64,000 nucleotides of DNA, from NCBI RefSeq assembly GCF_000092845.1, contig NC_014150.1, positions 496,001-560,000 on the forward strand. Direction: 5' to 3'. Numbering within the stretch: position 1 is the first letter of the stretch; each line of letters starts with the position of its first letter. Source of the DNA: Brachyspira murdochii DSM 12563 (lineage in GTDB: Bacteria > Spirochaetota > Brachyspiria > Brachyspirales > Brachyspiraceae). Shown here one piece after another: positions 34,529 through 42,137 of the stretch. The notes beneath the pieces are model-generated. The model ran no database searches and was not told the DNA's origin. It worked only from the letters and a program-made list of their open reading frames with translations. Made by a program: the position numbers and the translations under genes.

Positions 34529-36526
34529 ATGAAAGTAATAAAATTATTAAAAAGAATAAATAAAGAAAAAGAATTAGATATTTCTGTTTATAAAAATAAA
34601 TACGTAGAAACCAAAAAAGATAAATTACGCTTTGAAAAAATGCTTCAAAAGTCTGTATCAATGGGACTAGTAATGAAAAAATCTAATATACTAAAACTTA
34701 CCAATGAGGGAAAAGTATATTTAGAAAAAGAATTAAGAAGATCATCTGAAAAAGCAAATAACATATCAGAAAATAAAAGAGACAGAAGAAATTCCAAAAA
34801 TAAAAAATCAGATACAGGAAATAAAAAAACAAGCATACCAAAACCAGAAATAAAAGTAGATATTAACAATGCAAAAAAAGACGCTGAGATAATAGCAAAG
34901 GCATATAATGTACCAACGGATTTCCCAAAAAAATGTTTGGAAGAGGCAAAACTTTTACCAGACAGCATGGAGAATGTAGAATTAGAGTTTGACAGAATAG
35001 ATTTGAGAAATATAAGAACTGTAACGATAGACGGAGCAGACTCAAAAGATTTTGACGATGCCATAAGTATAGAAAAATTAAATGACGGATATAAATTAGG
35101 CATTCATATTGCTGATGTAAGTCATTTTGTGGTTATGGGAAGTGCATTAGACAGGGAAGCTAGAAAAAGAGGAAATAGTGTTTATTTGATAGATACAGTT
35201 TATCCAATGTTTCCGCATGAACTTTCAAATGGTATATGTTCTTTAAATGAAGGTGTAAGCAGATTTACTATGACTGTATTCGTAACAATAGATAATAACG
35301 GAAATGTTAAAGAAAGTACTTTTCATAAAAGCGTTATAAAGTCAGATAGAAGATTAACCTATGACTATGCCCAAGATGTTTTGGACGGTATAGAGCAAGA
35401 TGAAGATTGGCTTATAGAATTATTAAAAAACGCTGATGATGTAAAAAAAATACTTCTTCAAAAAAGAATAGAAAACGGCAGTATAGAGTTTAATCTCAAT
35501 GAAACACAGATAATATTAGATAAAGGCGGTAATCCTAAGGACTTTTTTATAGGTGAGAGAAAAGAAACTCATAAAATAATAGAAGAATTAATGCTTATTG
35601 CCAACTGCGAAGTAGCCAAAAGATTAAAAAATATAAAAGGCTCTATTTACAGAGTGCATGACAGTCCAGACATAGAAAAACTTGATACTTTTACAAGAAT
35701 AGCATTTAACAGAGGCTACAGACTTACAAAAGATGCAGACGGTAATTTGGATTTTCATTCATTTATAGAATCAATAATGGGAAAGCCGGACGAAAAATTA
35801 CTTCTTACCCTACTCCTTCGTTCTATGAAACAGGCTATATACGATGTTAACAATATAGGGCATTTCGGACTTGGTTTTGAATACTACACTCATTTTACGT
35901 CGCCTATAAGGAGATATACTGATTTACTTACTCATAGACTTTTAAAACTATCACTAGAAGGTATAAATAACTTAAAACCTACTATGCAGCAGTTTTATAC
36001 CAATTCTGCTGAGTGGTGTTCAAAAACAGAAAGAGTTGCAGTTGAATGCGAGAGAAGTTTAGCAAAGGTAAAAGCTGCAAGATTTATGAAAGACAAAGTA
36101 GGAAATGAATATAATGGGATTATAAGCGGTATTACCAACTTCGGAATATTTGTTGAAATAGAAGACAGAGGAATAGAAGGCTTAATAAGATATGCTGTAT
36201 TAAAATCACGTTACAGATACGATGAAAATGAACAGGCAGCATACAGTGAAGAAGATGCAAAATGGTACACATTAGGGGATAGAATAAGAATAGTAGTTTA
36301 TAAAGTTGATATCAGAGAATTATTCATTGACTTCATACCAGCAAGCGAATTTGATAATAGTTTTGATGACAGAGATATAATAGACAGCAGAGATTTTATA
36401 AAAAATAAGAAAAACAAAAAAGAAATATATTCAAGAAAATATAATAAATCATCTAAAGATAGAAAAAGGGGAGCAAAAGACAGAAGAGATAGAAAAGAAA
36501 GGAAAAAATCTAAAAAGAGAAGATAA
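34529..36526 (+). CDS. rnr: RNase R-type 3'-5' exoribonuclease lacking cold-shock domains
   Basis: A 665-aa RNB-family exoribonuclease that degrades structured RNA in the cytoplasm. It has an N-terminal winged-helix (1-70), a basic Arg/Lys/Asn linker (75-110), the RNB catalytic domain (about 155-500) starting RTVTIDGADSKDFDDAI with the metal-binding aspartates, an S1 domain (about 530-605, GIISGITNFGIFVEIEDRGIEGL) and a Lys/Arg-rich tail. The two cold-shock OB folds normally between the helix domain and RNB are absent: the linker runs straight into the DAEIIAKAYNVPTDFP segment. E. coli RNase R is about 813 aa. No clear ribosome binding site is seen. Confidence 0.9.
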   Translation: MKVIKLLKRINKEKELDISVYKNKYVETKKDKLRFEKMLQKSVSMGLVMKKSNILKLTNEGKVYLEKELRRSSEKANNISENKRDRRNSKNKKSDTGNKKTSIPKPEIKVDINNAKKDAEIIAKAYNVPTDFPKKCLEEAKLLPDSMENVELEFDRIDLRNIRTVTIDGADSKDFDDAISIEKLNDGYKLGIHIADVSHFVVMGSALDREARKRGNSVYLIDTVYPMFPHELSNGICSLNEGVSRFTMTVFVTIDNNGNVKESTFHKSVIKSDRRLTYDYAQDVLDGIEQDEDWLIELLKNADDVKKILLQKRIENGSIEFNLNETQIILDKGGNPKDFFIGERKETHKIIEELMLIANCEVAKRLKNIKGSIYRVHDSPDIEKLDTFTRIAFNRGYRLTKDADGNLDFHSFIESIMGKPDEKLLLTLLLRSMKQAIYDVNNIGHFGLGFEYYTHFTSPIRRYTDLLTHRLLKLSLEGINNLKPTMQQFYTNSAEWCSKTERVAVECERSLAKVKAARFMKDKVGNEYNGIISGITNFGIFVEIEDRGIEGLIRYAVLKSRYRYDENEQAAYSEEDAKWYTLGDRIRIVVYKVDIRELFIDFIPASEFDNSFDDRDIIDSRDFIKNKKNKKEIYSRKYNKSSKDRKRGAKDRRDRKERKKSKKRR

Positions 36527-36944
36527 TGCTGTTTTATGTTTTTATATAGTTAAGAAATACATATCATAATTTTATCAGTTTTATTTTTAATATAGGATAA
36601 TATTACCTAAACTATACGTAAATATACATTCATTTTGCTTTTTATATGACAACTGCATGTAAATTGGGTAATAGTTAGTATGCTAATCCTATAAGTACAT
36701 CCGCCTTTTTTTAAAACATGACTGACTAATTTCCACAATAAATAAAATTTAACAACTATATTTTTGACAAATTATAGCTGTTTATTTCATATAACTTGAA
36801 AAATAATAAAAAATATAATTTACTATTTGAAAACTAATTTTGTTTACGATTATGTCACGATTCTTTTAAACACCTCTATGCAGCGTTATAAAAATAACAA
36901 TAAAAAATTGACAAACTTAAAAATTTTCAGTATATAGAGATAAA
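36527..36944 (+). other. 418-base intergenic region with repeats and promoter-like sites
   Basis: No gene is supported between the convergent rnr and lepB. Contents: an ACTATTACCC/CATGCAG element on the minus strand (about 36649-36677); an AACAACTATA/TATAGCTGTT hairpin (36751-36760 with 36773-36782); a TTTTTGACAAATTATA motif (36761-36776) shared with 60691-60706; and a promoter-bearing repeat at 36896-36936. Confidence 0.5.
36896..36936 (+). repeat. Promoter-bearing dispersed repeat (copy 1)
   Basis: TTGACA (36908-36913), 17 bases, then TATATA (36931-36936). The stretch is almost identical to the reverse complement of 60397-60437. Here it points into the 3' end of lepB, antisense to that gene. 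Confidence 0.6.
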
Positions 36945-37676
36945 CTATTTAGAAATAACCTTTCCGTCTATATTAGAAAAATGCACATTACCAAAATCTC
37001 TACTGTCATATCCGTAATCTCTATTATCTGACATCACAAAATATTCATTATACCCTATAATATGAGGTCCGAAATTATCTCTGGTTGAAACTTCTTTATC
37101 TAATATCCTGCTGTCAGAATCAATATTAGCCCAAGGTTCATTAAGCATTTCTCCATTAATATAAACTGTCTTATTTTTTATCTCTATAGTTTCATTAGGA
37201 AGTCCTATAATTCTTTTTATTAAATATCTGGTCTTTGATATATTTACATTTCCAAAAGTTGCAAAATATACAAAATATGAAGCAAATCTCTTAAGAAAAA
37301 ATTCCCTCTTTGTTCTAGGGTCTATCATAAATACAATATCCCCTCTTTTAGGTCTTGAAAAAATTACTGTTTTACCTGTAAGCGAAGAAACAAAAGGGCT
37401 TAAAGAAACTGCATATCTCAATTTAGAAGTTATAACTATTTCATTAGGCTCTATTGTATTCATCATAGTTGAACTTTTCATTCTGTCAAATCTGATGAAT
37501 AAAGTAAGAATACCAAACAAAACAAAAGCTATAATAAACCCCAATACAAGCCTAGCAGCAGCTCTATAAAGAAGACTATTACTTCTATAGTAGATAAATA
37601 TAAAAGGTTTTAATATAGCCTTAAGAGCATTACGCTTTTCTTTTTTTAATTCTTCTCTGTCGTAAGAATAATTCAT
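36945..37676 (-). CDS. lepB: Signal peptidase I homologue with threonine at the nucleophile position
   Basis: A 243-aa membrane protein with one transmembrane helix (about 43-62) and a periplasmic S26-type domain. Box B normally reads SGSMxPT; here residues 68-75 read SSTMMNTI, so the catalytic serine position is Thr70, with Ser69 before it. The general-base lysine box (YLIKRIIGLPNETIEI) and box E (SDNRDYGYDSRDFG) are intact. Signal peptidase I cleaves export signals. It follows gatC by 27 bases. It may use Thr70 or Ser69, or be a specialised paralogue of another lepB elsewhere. Confidence 0.85.
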   Translation of the reverse strand: MNYSYDREELKKEKRNALKAILKPFIFIYYRSNSLLYRAAARLVLGFIIAFVLFGILTLFIRFDRMKSSTMMNTIEPNEIVITSKLRYAVSLSPFVSSLTGKTVIFSRPKRGDIVFMIDPRTKREFFLKRFASYFVYFATFGNVNISKTRYLIKRIIGLPNETIEIKNKTVYINGEMLNEPWANIDSDSRILDKEVSTRDNFGPHIIGYNEYFVMSDNRDYGYDSRDFGNVHFSNIDGKVISK

Positions 37677-37703
37677 CTATAATTGATGACCTCTAATTTT
37701 TTA

Positions 37704-38024
37704 TTATTTTTTAGCCTGATGCTCGCTGTTTTCCAAAGCGGCTGGTACAGCTGGAACTACAATATAACCATATTCTCCGCTGCGGCATAGATTCATTATA
37801 ACCTCATTATCTAAAGTTTTACCTGCTACATCTTCTCTCAAATATTCAGGCAAATCTATAACATGATATAAAGGATCTATACCATCAACATTGACTTCAA
37901 ATAATTCTTCTATAAATTTTAAATCTTTATTTAATCTATCTAATACTTCATCTTTTTGATTTTCTTCTATTCTTAATCTAGTTTGATATAAAAGTGCTTC
38001 TAATTCTTCTCTATCTGTAGTCAT
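37704..38024 (-). CDS. gatC: Asp/Glu-tRNA amidotransferase subunit C
   Basis: GatC stabilises the GatA-GatB complex that converts Glu-tRNA(Gln) or Asp-tRNA(Asn) to the amidated forms. The 106-aa protein shows the family pattern: an N-terminal helix, LNKDLKFIEELFEVNVDGIDPLYHV, then DVAGKTLDNEVIMN. I chose the ATG at 38024, which has AAGGAT eight bases upstream, over a more distant in-frame start. gatA and gatB are not adjacent, so the subunit genes are dispersed. Confidence 0.85.
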   Translation of the reverse strand: MTTDREELEALLYQTRLRIEENQKDEVLDRLNKDLKFIEELFEVNVDGIDPLYHVIDLPEYLREDVAGKTLDNEVIMNLCRSGEYGYIVVPAVPAALENSEHQAKK

Positions 38025-38141
38025 TATTATATCCTTAAAAATTATAATCAATTATTTTAAATATAATATATTATAATCAATAATTTTTCAATAGCTTAGC
38101 TTTTTATATTTAGTAATAATTTTTTTTAATTAAAAAACTAA

Positions 38142-38768
38142 TTATCTATTCTCTTTGAAAAAATGCTCTTCAACTCTTATACAAATCTCATGGTATATTG
38201 CCTCATGATATTCCTGCGATATATGAGTTTCTTTGGCAGGAGCCTTAATTGCAATATCAGCCATTAAAGCCAATTTTCCGCCATTTTCATTGGTAAAGGA
38301 TACAACCTTTATCCCCATAGCCTTAGCAAGTTTAGCAGCATAAATAATATTTTTAGCATTTCCAGAAGTGCTTATAGCAAAGAAAATATCCCCTTTATCA
38401 CCAAAACCTAATAACTGCTGAGCAAATACCAAATAAGGCTCTTTATCATTAAGATAAGCACTTGAAAGTCCCAAATGAGATGTCAAAGCTACTGCTCTTA
38501 ATGGAGATTCTAAATTATCAGCAATATATTCTCCGTCTTCAATTTTTAGAAGTTCTTTTCTTATATCTTCATTTATAGGACGCTTTTTTAAAAAACTTTT
38601 TAAAAGCTCACCTGCTATATGCTCACTATCGCAGGCACTTCCGCCGTTTCCAGCTATTAATACCTTATTGCCTCTTTCATAAGCATTTATAGTTTCATTT
38701 ATGGCATTCTCTATATCTTTTTTTATACCTTCTAGTTTAGGAAGTCTTTTTATTAAATCTTCTATCAT
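38142..38768 (-). CDS. gmhA: SIS-domain phosphoheptose isomerase (GmhA/DiaA-like)
   Basis: The 208-aa protein has a SIS fold with IAGNGGSACDSEHIAGEL (about 38-55), ISTSGNAKNII and the C-terminal HEAIYHEICIRVEE. GmhA converts sedoheptulose 7-phosphate to D-glycero-manno-heptose 7-phosphate for LPS core synthesis; the closely related DiaA binds DnaA. The active-site His/Glu in SEHIAGELL and the catalytic HE in YHEICI favour an isomerase. GAGGT precedes the ATG. It lies upstream of gatC on the same strand. Confidence 0.8.
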   Translation of the reverse strand: MIEDLIKRLPKLEGIKKDIENAINETINAYERGNKVLIAGNGGSACDSEHIAGELLKSFLKKRPINEDIRKELLKIEDGEYIADNLESPLRAVALTSHLGLSSAYLNDKEPYLVFAQQLLGFGDKGDIFFAISTSGNAKNIIYAAKLAKAMGIKVVSFTNENGGKLALMADIAIKAPAKETHISQEYHEAIYHEICIRVEEHFFKENR

Positions 38769-38801
38769 TTATAATTCTACCTCTCAAAAATTTAAAATAT
38801 A

Positions 38802-39470
38802 TTATTCCAAAGCCCCATATTCATTTAAAAAAGCTATTAATGTATCAGCCTTTTTATAATTTTCTTTAACATAAGTAAGAGCTGTTCTTCCTTTCTTATC
38901 TCTAAAATTAACATCAATACCATTATCACATAAAAGTCTTGCTACAGGAATCATATTCTCACTTTTATCTGCTGACATAAAAACCATTATTAAGGCATTA
39001 TCTCCGTCATTATTTACAGCATTTATATTCACTTTATAATCTATCAAAGTTTGAACTATATCTGCATAAAGTTTATGAGAGGATATATGCAAAGCTGTTT
39101 CTCCGTATGTATTTGCCGCATTAACATCAGCACCAGCTTTCAAAAGTATTTTTACTATATCGGTATATCCTCCAGTGGATGCCATTATTAGAGCAGTGTA
39201 TCCTACCTTGTCAGCAATATTAACATCAGCATTTGAATTAACTAAAAGTCTCGCAATGGCACTATGACCATGATGAGCTGCAAGCATTAAACCTGTAACC
39301 CCGTCTTCTGAAACAGTATTTACATTAACTTTTTTATTGATAAGGGAAACTACTCTCTCATATTTACCTTCTTCACATGATTTAAGAAAACTAGTTTCAT
39401 TATCAGTTAATGTATAAGCTGCATTAAAAATTAGAATAAATATCAAAAATATAAAAAATAATTTTTTCAT
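38802..39470 (-). CDS. Exported ankyrin-repeat protein (222 aa)
   Basis: A signal peptide (1-18, ending near NAAYT) precedes about six ankyrin repeats (GVTGLMLAAHHGHSAIARLLVNSNADVNIAD style). The ATG at 39470 is used rather than an upstream TTG. The protein should act in the periplasm or at the surface. It is upstream of the SIS isomerase on the same strand. Partners are unknown. Confidence 0.85.
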   Translation of the reverse strand: MKKLFFIFLIFILIFNAAYTLTDNETSFLKSCEEGKYERVVSLINKKVNVNTVSEDGVTGLMLAAHHGHSAIARLLVNSNADVNIADKVGYTALIMASTGGYTDIVKILLKAGADVNAANTYGETALHISSHKLYADIVQTLIDYKVNINAVNNDGDNALIMVFMSADKSENMIPVARLLCDNGIDVNFRDKKGRTALTYVKENYKKADTLIAFLNEYGALE

Positions 39471-39592
39471 AAACAATCCATTATATATAAATCATATAAT
39501 ATAAAATAAGATTAAAACTCTATTTGTAAAATATTTTTTATAAATATACAAATTATAGAGAAAAAAACAATCAATTTAAATATAAAAATTAA

Positions 39593-40321
39593 CTAAAACA
39601 TTCCGCCGTCAACACTAATAACCTGTTTAGTTATGTAATTAGCTTCTTCAGAGAGTAAAAAGTTTACAGCATTTGCCACATCCTCAGGTTTTCCTATTCT
39701 TTTTAAGGCTATCATATTTTTGGCATGCTCTATTATATCATCATTTATCATATCGCTTTCTATTATACCGGGAGCAATACAGTTTACAGTAATATTTCTT
39801 TTACCCAACTCTATAGCCAAAGACTTTACAGCCCCTATAAGCCCAGCCTTAGAAGCAGCATAATTAACCTGCCCCCTATTGCCTATTATACCAGAAACAG
39901 AGCTTATCGCTATAATACGCCCTCCTTTTTTTAACCTTATCATAGGCATAATTATGGGACTGACTATATTATAAAAACTTTTCAAATTAACATCTATAAC
40001 TTTATCCCATTCCTCTGGAGTCATAGCTGGAAAAGCATTGTCCATAGTTATACCAGATGAAAGCACTGCTCCATAATATGCCCCATTCTCTTCTATATCT
40101 TTTAGCAAAATATTTTTAGTCTCTTCTATGTTTGAAACATCTATTTTTAAAAATCTTATATTAACATCATAATCTTTTGAATAAGTTTTTATATCATCTA
40201 TAAAAGAATCATTTTTATTATAGCACATAATAGTGTCATAACCGCTTGATATAATCTTTTTTGATATTGCAAGCCCTATACTTCCAGATGCCCCTGTTAC
40301 TAAAATAGATTTATTTTTCAT
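39593..40321 (-). CDS. fabG: 3-oxoacyl-ACP reductase of the APE-like operon
   Basis: A 242-aa short-chain dehydrogenase (FabG/ApeQ-like) that reduces beta-ketoacyl-ACP with NADPH. The cofactor loop is TGASGSIG (9-16), the catalytic set is Ser in ISSVSG, Tyr and Lys in VNYAASKAG, and it ends ITKQVISVDGGMF. I prefer the ATG at 40321 to a GTG four codons earlier. It is the last gene of the operon, 32 bases after the dehydratase gene. Confidence 0.88.
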   Translation of the reverse strand: MKNKSILVTGASGSIGLAISKKIISSGYDTIMCYNKNDSFIDDIKTYSKDYDVNIRFLKIDVSNIEETKNILLKDIEENGAYYGAVLSSGITMDNAFPAMTPEEWDKVIDVNLKSFYNIVSPIIMPMIRLKKGGRIIAISSVSGIIGNRGQVNYAASKAGLIGAVKSLAIELGKRNITVNCIAPGIIESDMINDDIIEHAKNMIALKRIGKPEDVANAVNFLLSEEANYITKQVISVDGGMF

Positions 40322-40353
40322 AATTGTATACACTCTTTATTAAAATAAAAAAA

Positions 40354-40851
40354 CTAAAATACAAAATTTTCACTAGAACTCTCCATTACCATTATAGAAC
40401 AGTCCATAACTTTTTTTACATTATAACTATTAATTATATTTTTATATTCTTCTATACTTTTTATATCATCATTGCAAATAATTACATCACCATTATAATA
40501 CGCAATACTTCCATCTTTTAAAGTCTCTTTTACAAATATATAAACTTTATTTTCTGATTTAACTTTATCAATATAGCAATCAGCTTTTTTAATATTTAAA
40601 AGAAAACCTATTCTATTATTATCAGCACTATTTTCTAAAGCACCATTATAAGCTGCAGCAGTCTGTGCCGCATATTCAGTAAAAATATAAGAATCAATAC
40701 CTTCATTTTCTGAATTATCATAAAAAATATTGTCTTTTTTTATTTGAGAAAAAGTAAGTATTTCATTATCATCAAAATTAATATCAATAATACCGTCTAT
40801 CAAAAGCATTCTGCCTTTATGAGGTATATTTAATTTATATTTATTTTCCAT
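40354..40851 (-). CDS. Hotdog 3-hydroxyacyl-ACP dehydratase-like protein (ApeP-like)
   Basis: The 165-aa protein starts YKLNIPHKGRMLLIDGI, the pattern of APE-type dehydratases with catalytic His11 in PHKGRMLLID, and has a helix with EYAAQTAAAYNG supplying the acidic residue. It would dehydrate 3-hydroxyacyl-ACP to the enoyl form, giving conjugated double bonds when no enoyl reductase acts. The ATG at 40851 has no clear ribosome binding site; a TTG at 40893 overlapping the ketosynthase gene is the alternative. Translational coupling with the ketosynthase is likely. Confidence 0.75.
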   Translation of the reverse strand: MENKYKLNIPHKGRMLLIDGIIDINFDDNEILTFSQIKKDNIFYDNSENEGIDSYIFTEYAAQTAAAYNGALENSADNNRIGFLLNIKKADCYIDKVKSENKVYIFVKETLKDGSIAYYNGDVIICNDDIKSIEEYKNIINSYNVKKVMDCSIMVMESSSENFVF

Positions 40852-40882
40852 AACAATAAAACAATAACAAATTAATAATAAA

Positions 40883-42055
40883 TTATTTTCCAACTATCAA
40901 ACAAGTATTGCTTCCGCCAAAACCGAATGACACACTCATACAATTTTCAAGTCTGTCAGACACAACTTTTCCATTAACTAATTTTATTCTTTCTAATGTA
41001 TCATCATATACTCCGTCATATAAATGAGGCGGAAGTATTTTTTCTTTATTCATAGATGAAAGAGTAATAAAACAAACTCCAAGCTCCATAGCACCAGCAG
41101 CTCCAACAGTATGACCGAATGATGTTTTGCTAGAACTGCACCATATATCTGAAGCATTTACTCTGTTTAATGTGGTACTCTCCATTTTATCATTTATCAA
41201 AGTACCTGTGCCATGAAGATTAATATAATCTATGTTATTAATATTCATAGATGCATGTTTTAAAGAATCATTAATACATTTACTTGTAGTGCTTCCGTCT
41301 ATATCAGGGCTTGTCATGTGATGAGAGTCTGAATTACTATTGTATCCTTTAAGGTATATAGCATCTTTAGAATCAATAAAATTCTCTCTTGCCAAAACTG
41401 TAAAAGCTGCACCCTCTCCTAAATTTATTCCGCTTCTGTTTTTTGAAAAAGAATTGGTTTTATTATAGGAAACAACTTCAAGAGAATCAAAACCATAAAC
41501 AACAGTATCAGTTACAACATCAGCACCGCCCACTATAGCTACGTCTATTATATTGCTTCTTATAAGCTCGTCAGCAGCTATTACAGCATTCGCACTCGAT
41601 GTACATGCCGTAGATATAGTAAAAGAAGGTCCTGAAACATCAAAGTATTTCTGCAAAAAATCACAGCATATATTAAGGCTCTGCATAACTAATATTCTTC
41701 TCTCATCAGAAACAGAACCTTTCAGTATATAATCTTTAGTTTCATCGCTTCCATTTTCACATGTACCCACTATAACAGATATTCTATTTTTTTTATATCT
41801 TTTTTTTGCTTCATCTATAATAGGCTTTAATTGATTTACAGCATGCAAGGCCATTTTGTTTATTTTGTTATTATAAGGATCTTCAAGCTTAAAATTAAAA
41901 AAGTCATTATCTATTTTACCAAGAAAAAATTTTTTATTATAATCATTATTTTCTTTTAAGCCGTATTCTCCTTTTATGAAATACTTATTATATAGCTCTT
42001 CTTTATCTCTAGCCAAACAATTAATAATGCCGAAATCAAGTAGTATATTACTCAT
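40883..42055 (-). CDS. Beta-ketoacyl-ACP synthase of the APE-like operon
   Basis: A 390-aa FabF/ApeO-ApeR-like condensing enzyme. The active-site set is complete: Cys151 in TACTSSANA, His281 in LHGTGT, Lys310 and His315 in KTSFGHTVGAAG. It extends the acyl chain from malonyl-ACP. Sequence at the start is divergent from housekeeping FabF, which suits a specialised pathway. GAGGTGA precedes the ATG. The partner is likely the CLF-like protein encoded at 48503-49210. Confidence 0.88.
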   Translation of the reverse strand: MSNILLDFGIINCLARDKEELYNKYFIKGEYGLKENNDYNKKFFLGKIDNDFFNFKLEDPYNNKINKMALHAVNQLKPIIDEAKKRYKKNRISVIVGTCENGSDETKDYILKGSVSDERRILVMQSLNICCDFLQKYFDVSGPSFTISTACTSSANAVIAADELIRSNIIDVAIVGGADVVTDTVVYGFDSLEVVSYNKTNSFSKNRSGINLGEGAAFTVLARENFIDSKDAIYLKGYNSNSDSHHMTSPDIDGSTTSKCINDSLKHASMNINNIDYINLHGTGTLINDKMESTTLNRVNASDIWCSSSKTSFGHTVGAAGAMELGVCFITLSSMNKEKILPPHLYDGVYDDTLERIKLVNGKVVSDRLENCMSVSFGFGGSNTCLIVGK

Positions 42056-42137
42056 GTTATCACCTCAAATGTCAAGTATATAATTCTATAAAAAAAATGT
42101 CAAATAGTTCATATATACATAAAATATACTATTTATA

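Noticed and set aside
34645-35103. 152-aa minus-strand ORF within rnr
   Set aside because: It is the antisense shadow of the Lys/Asn-rich linker and RNB start; no ribosome binding site.
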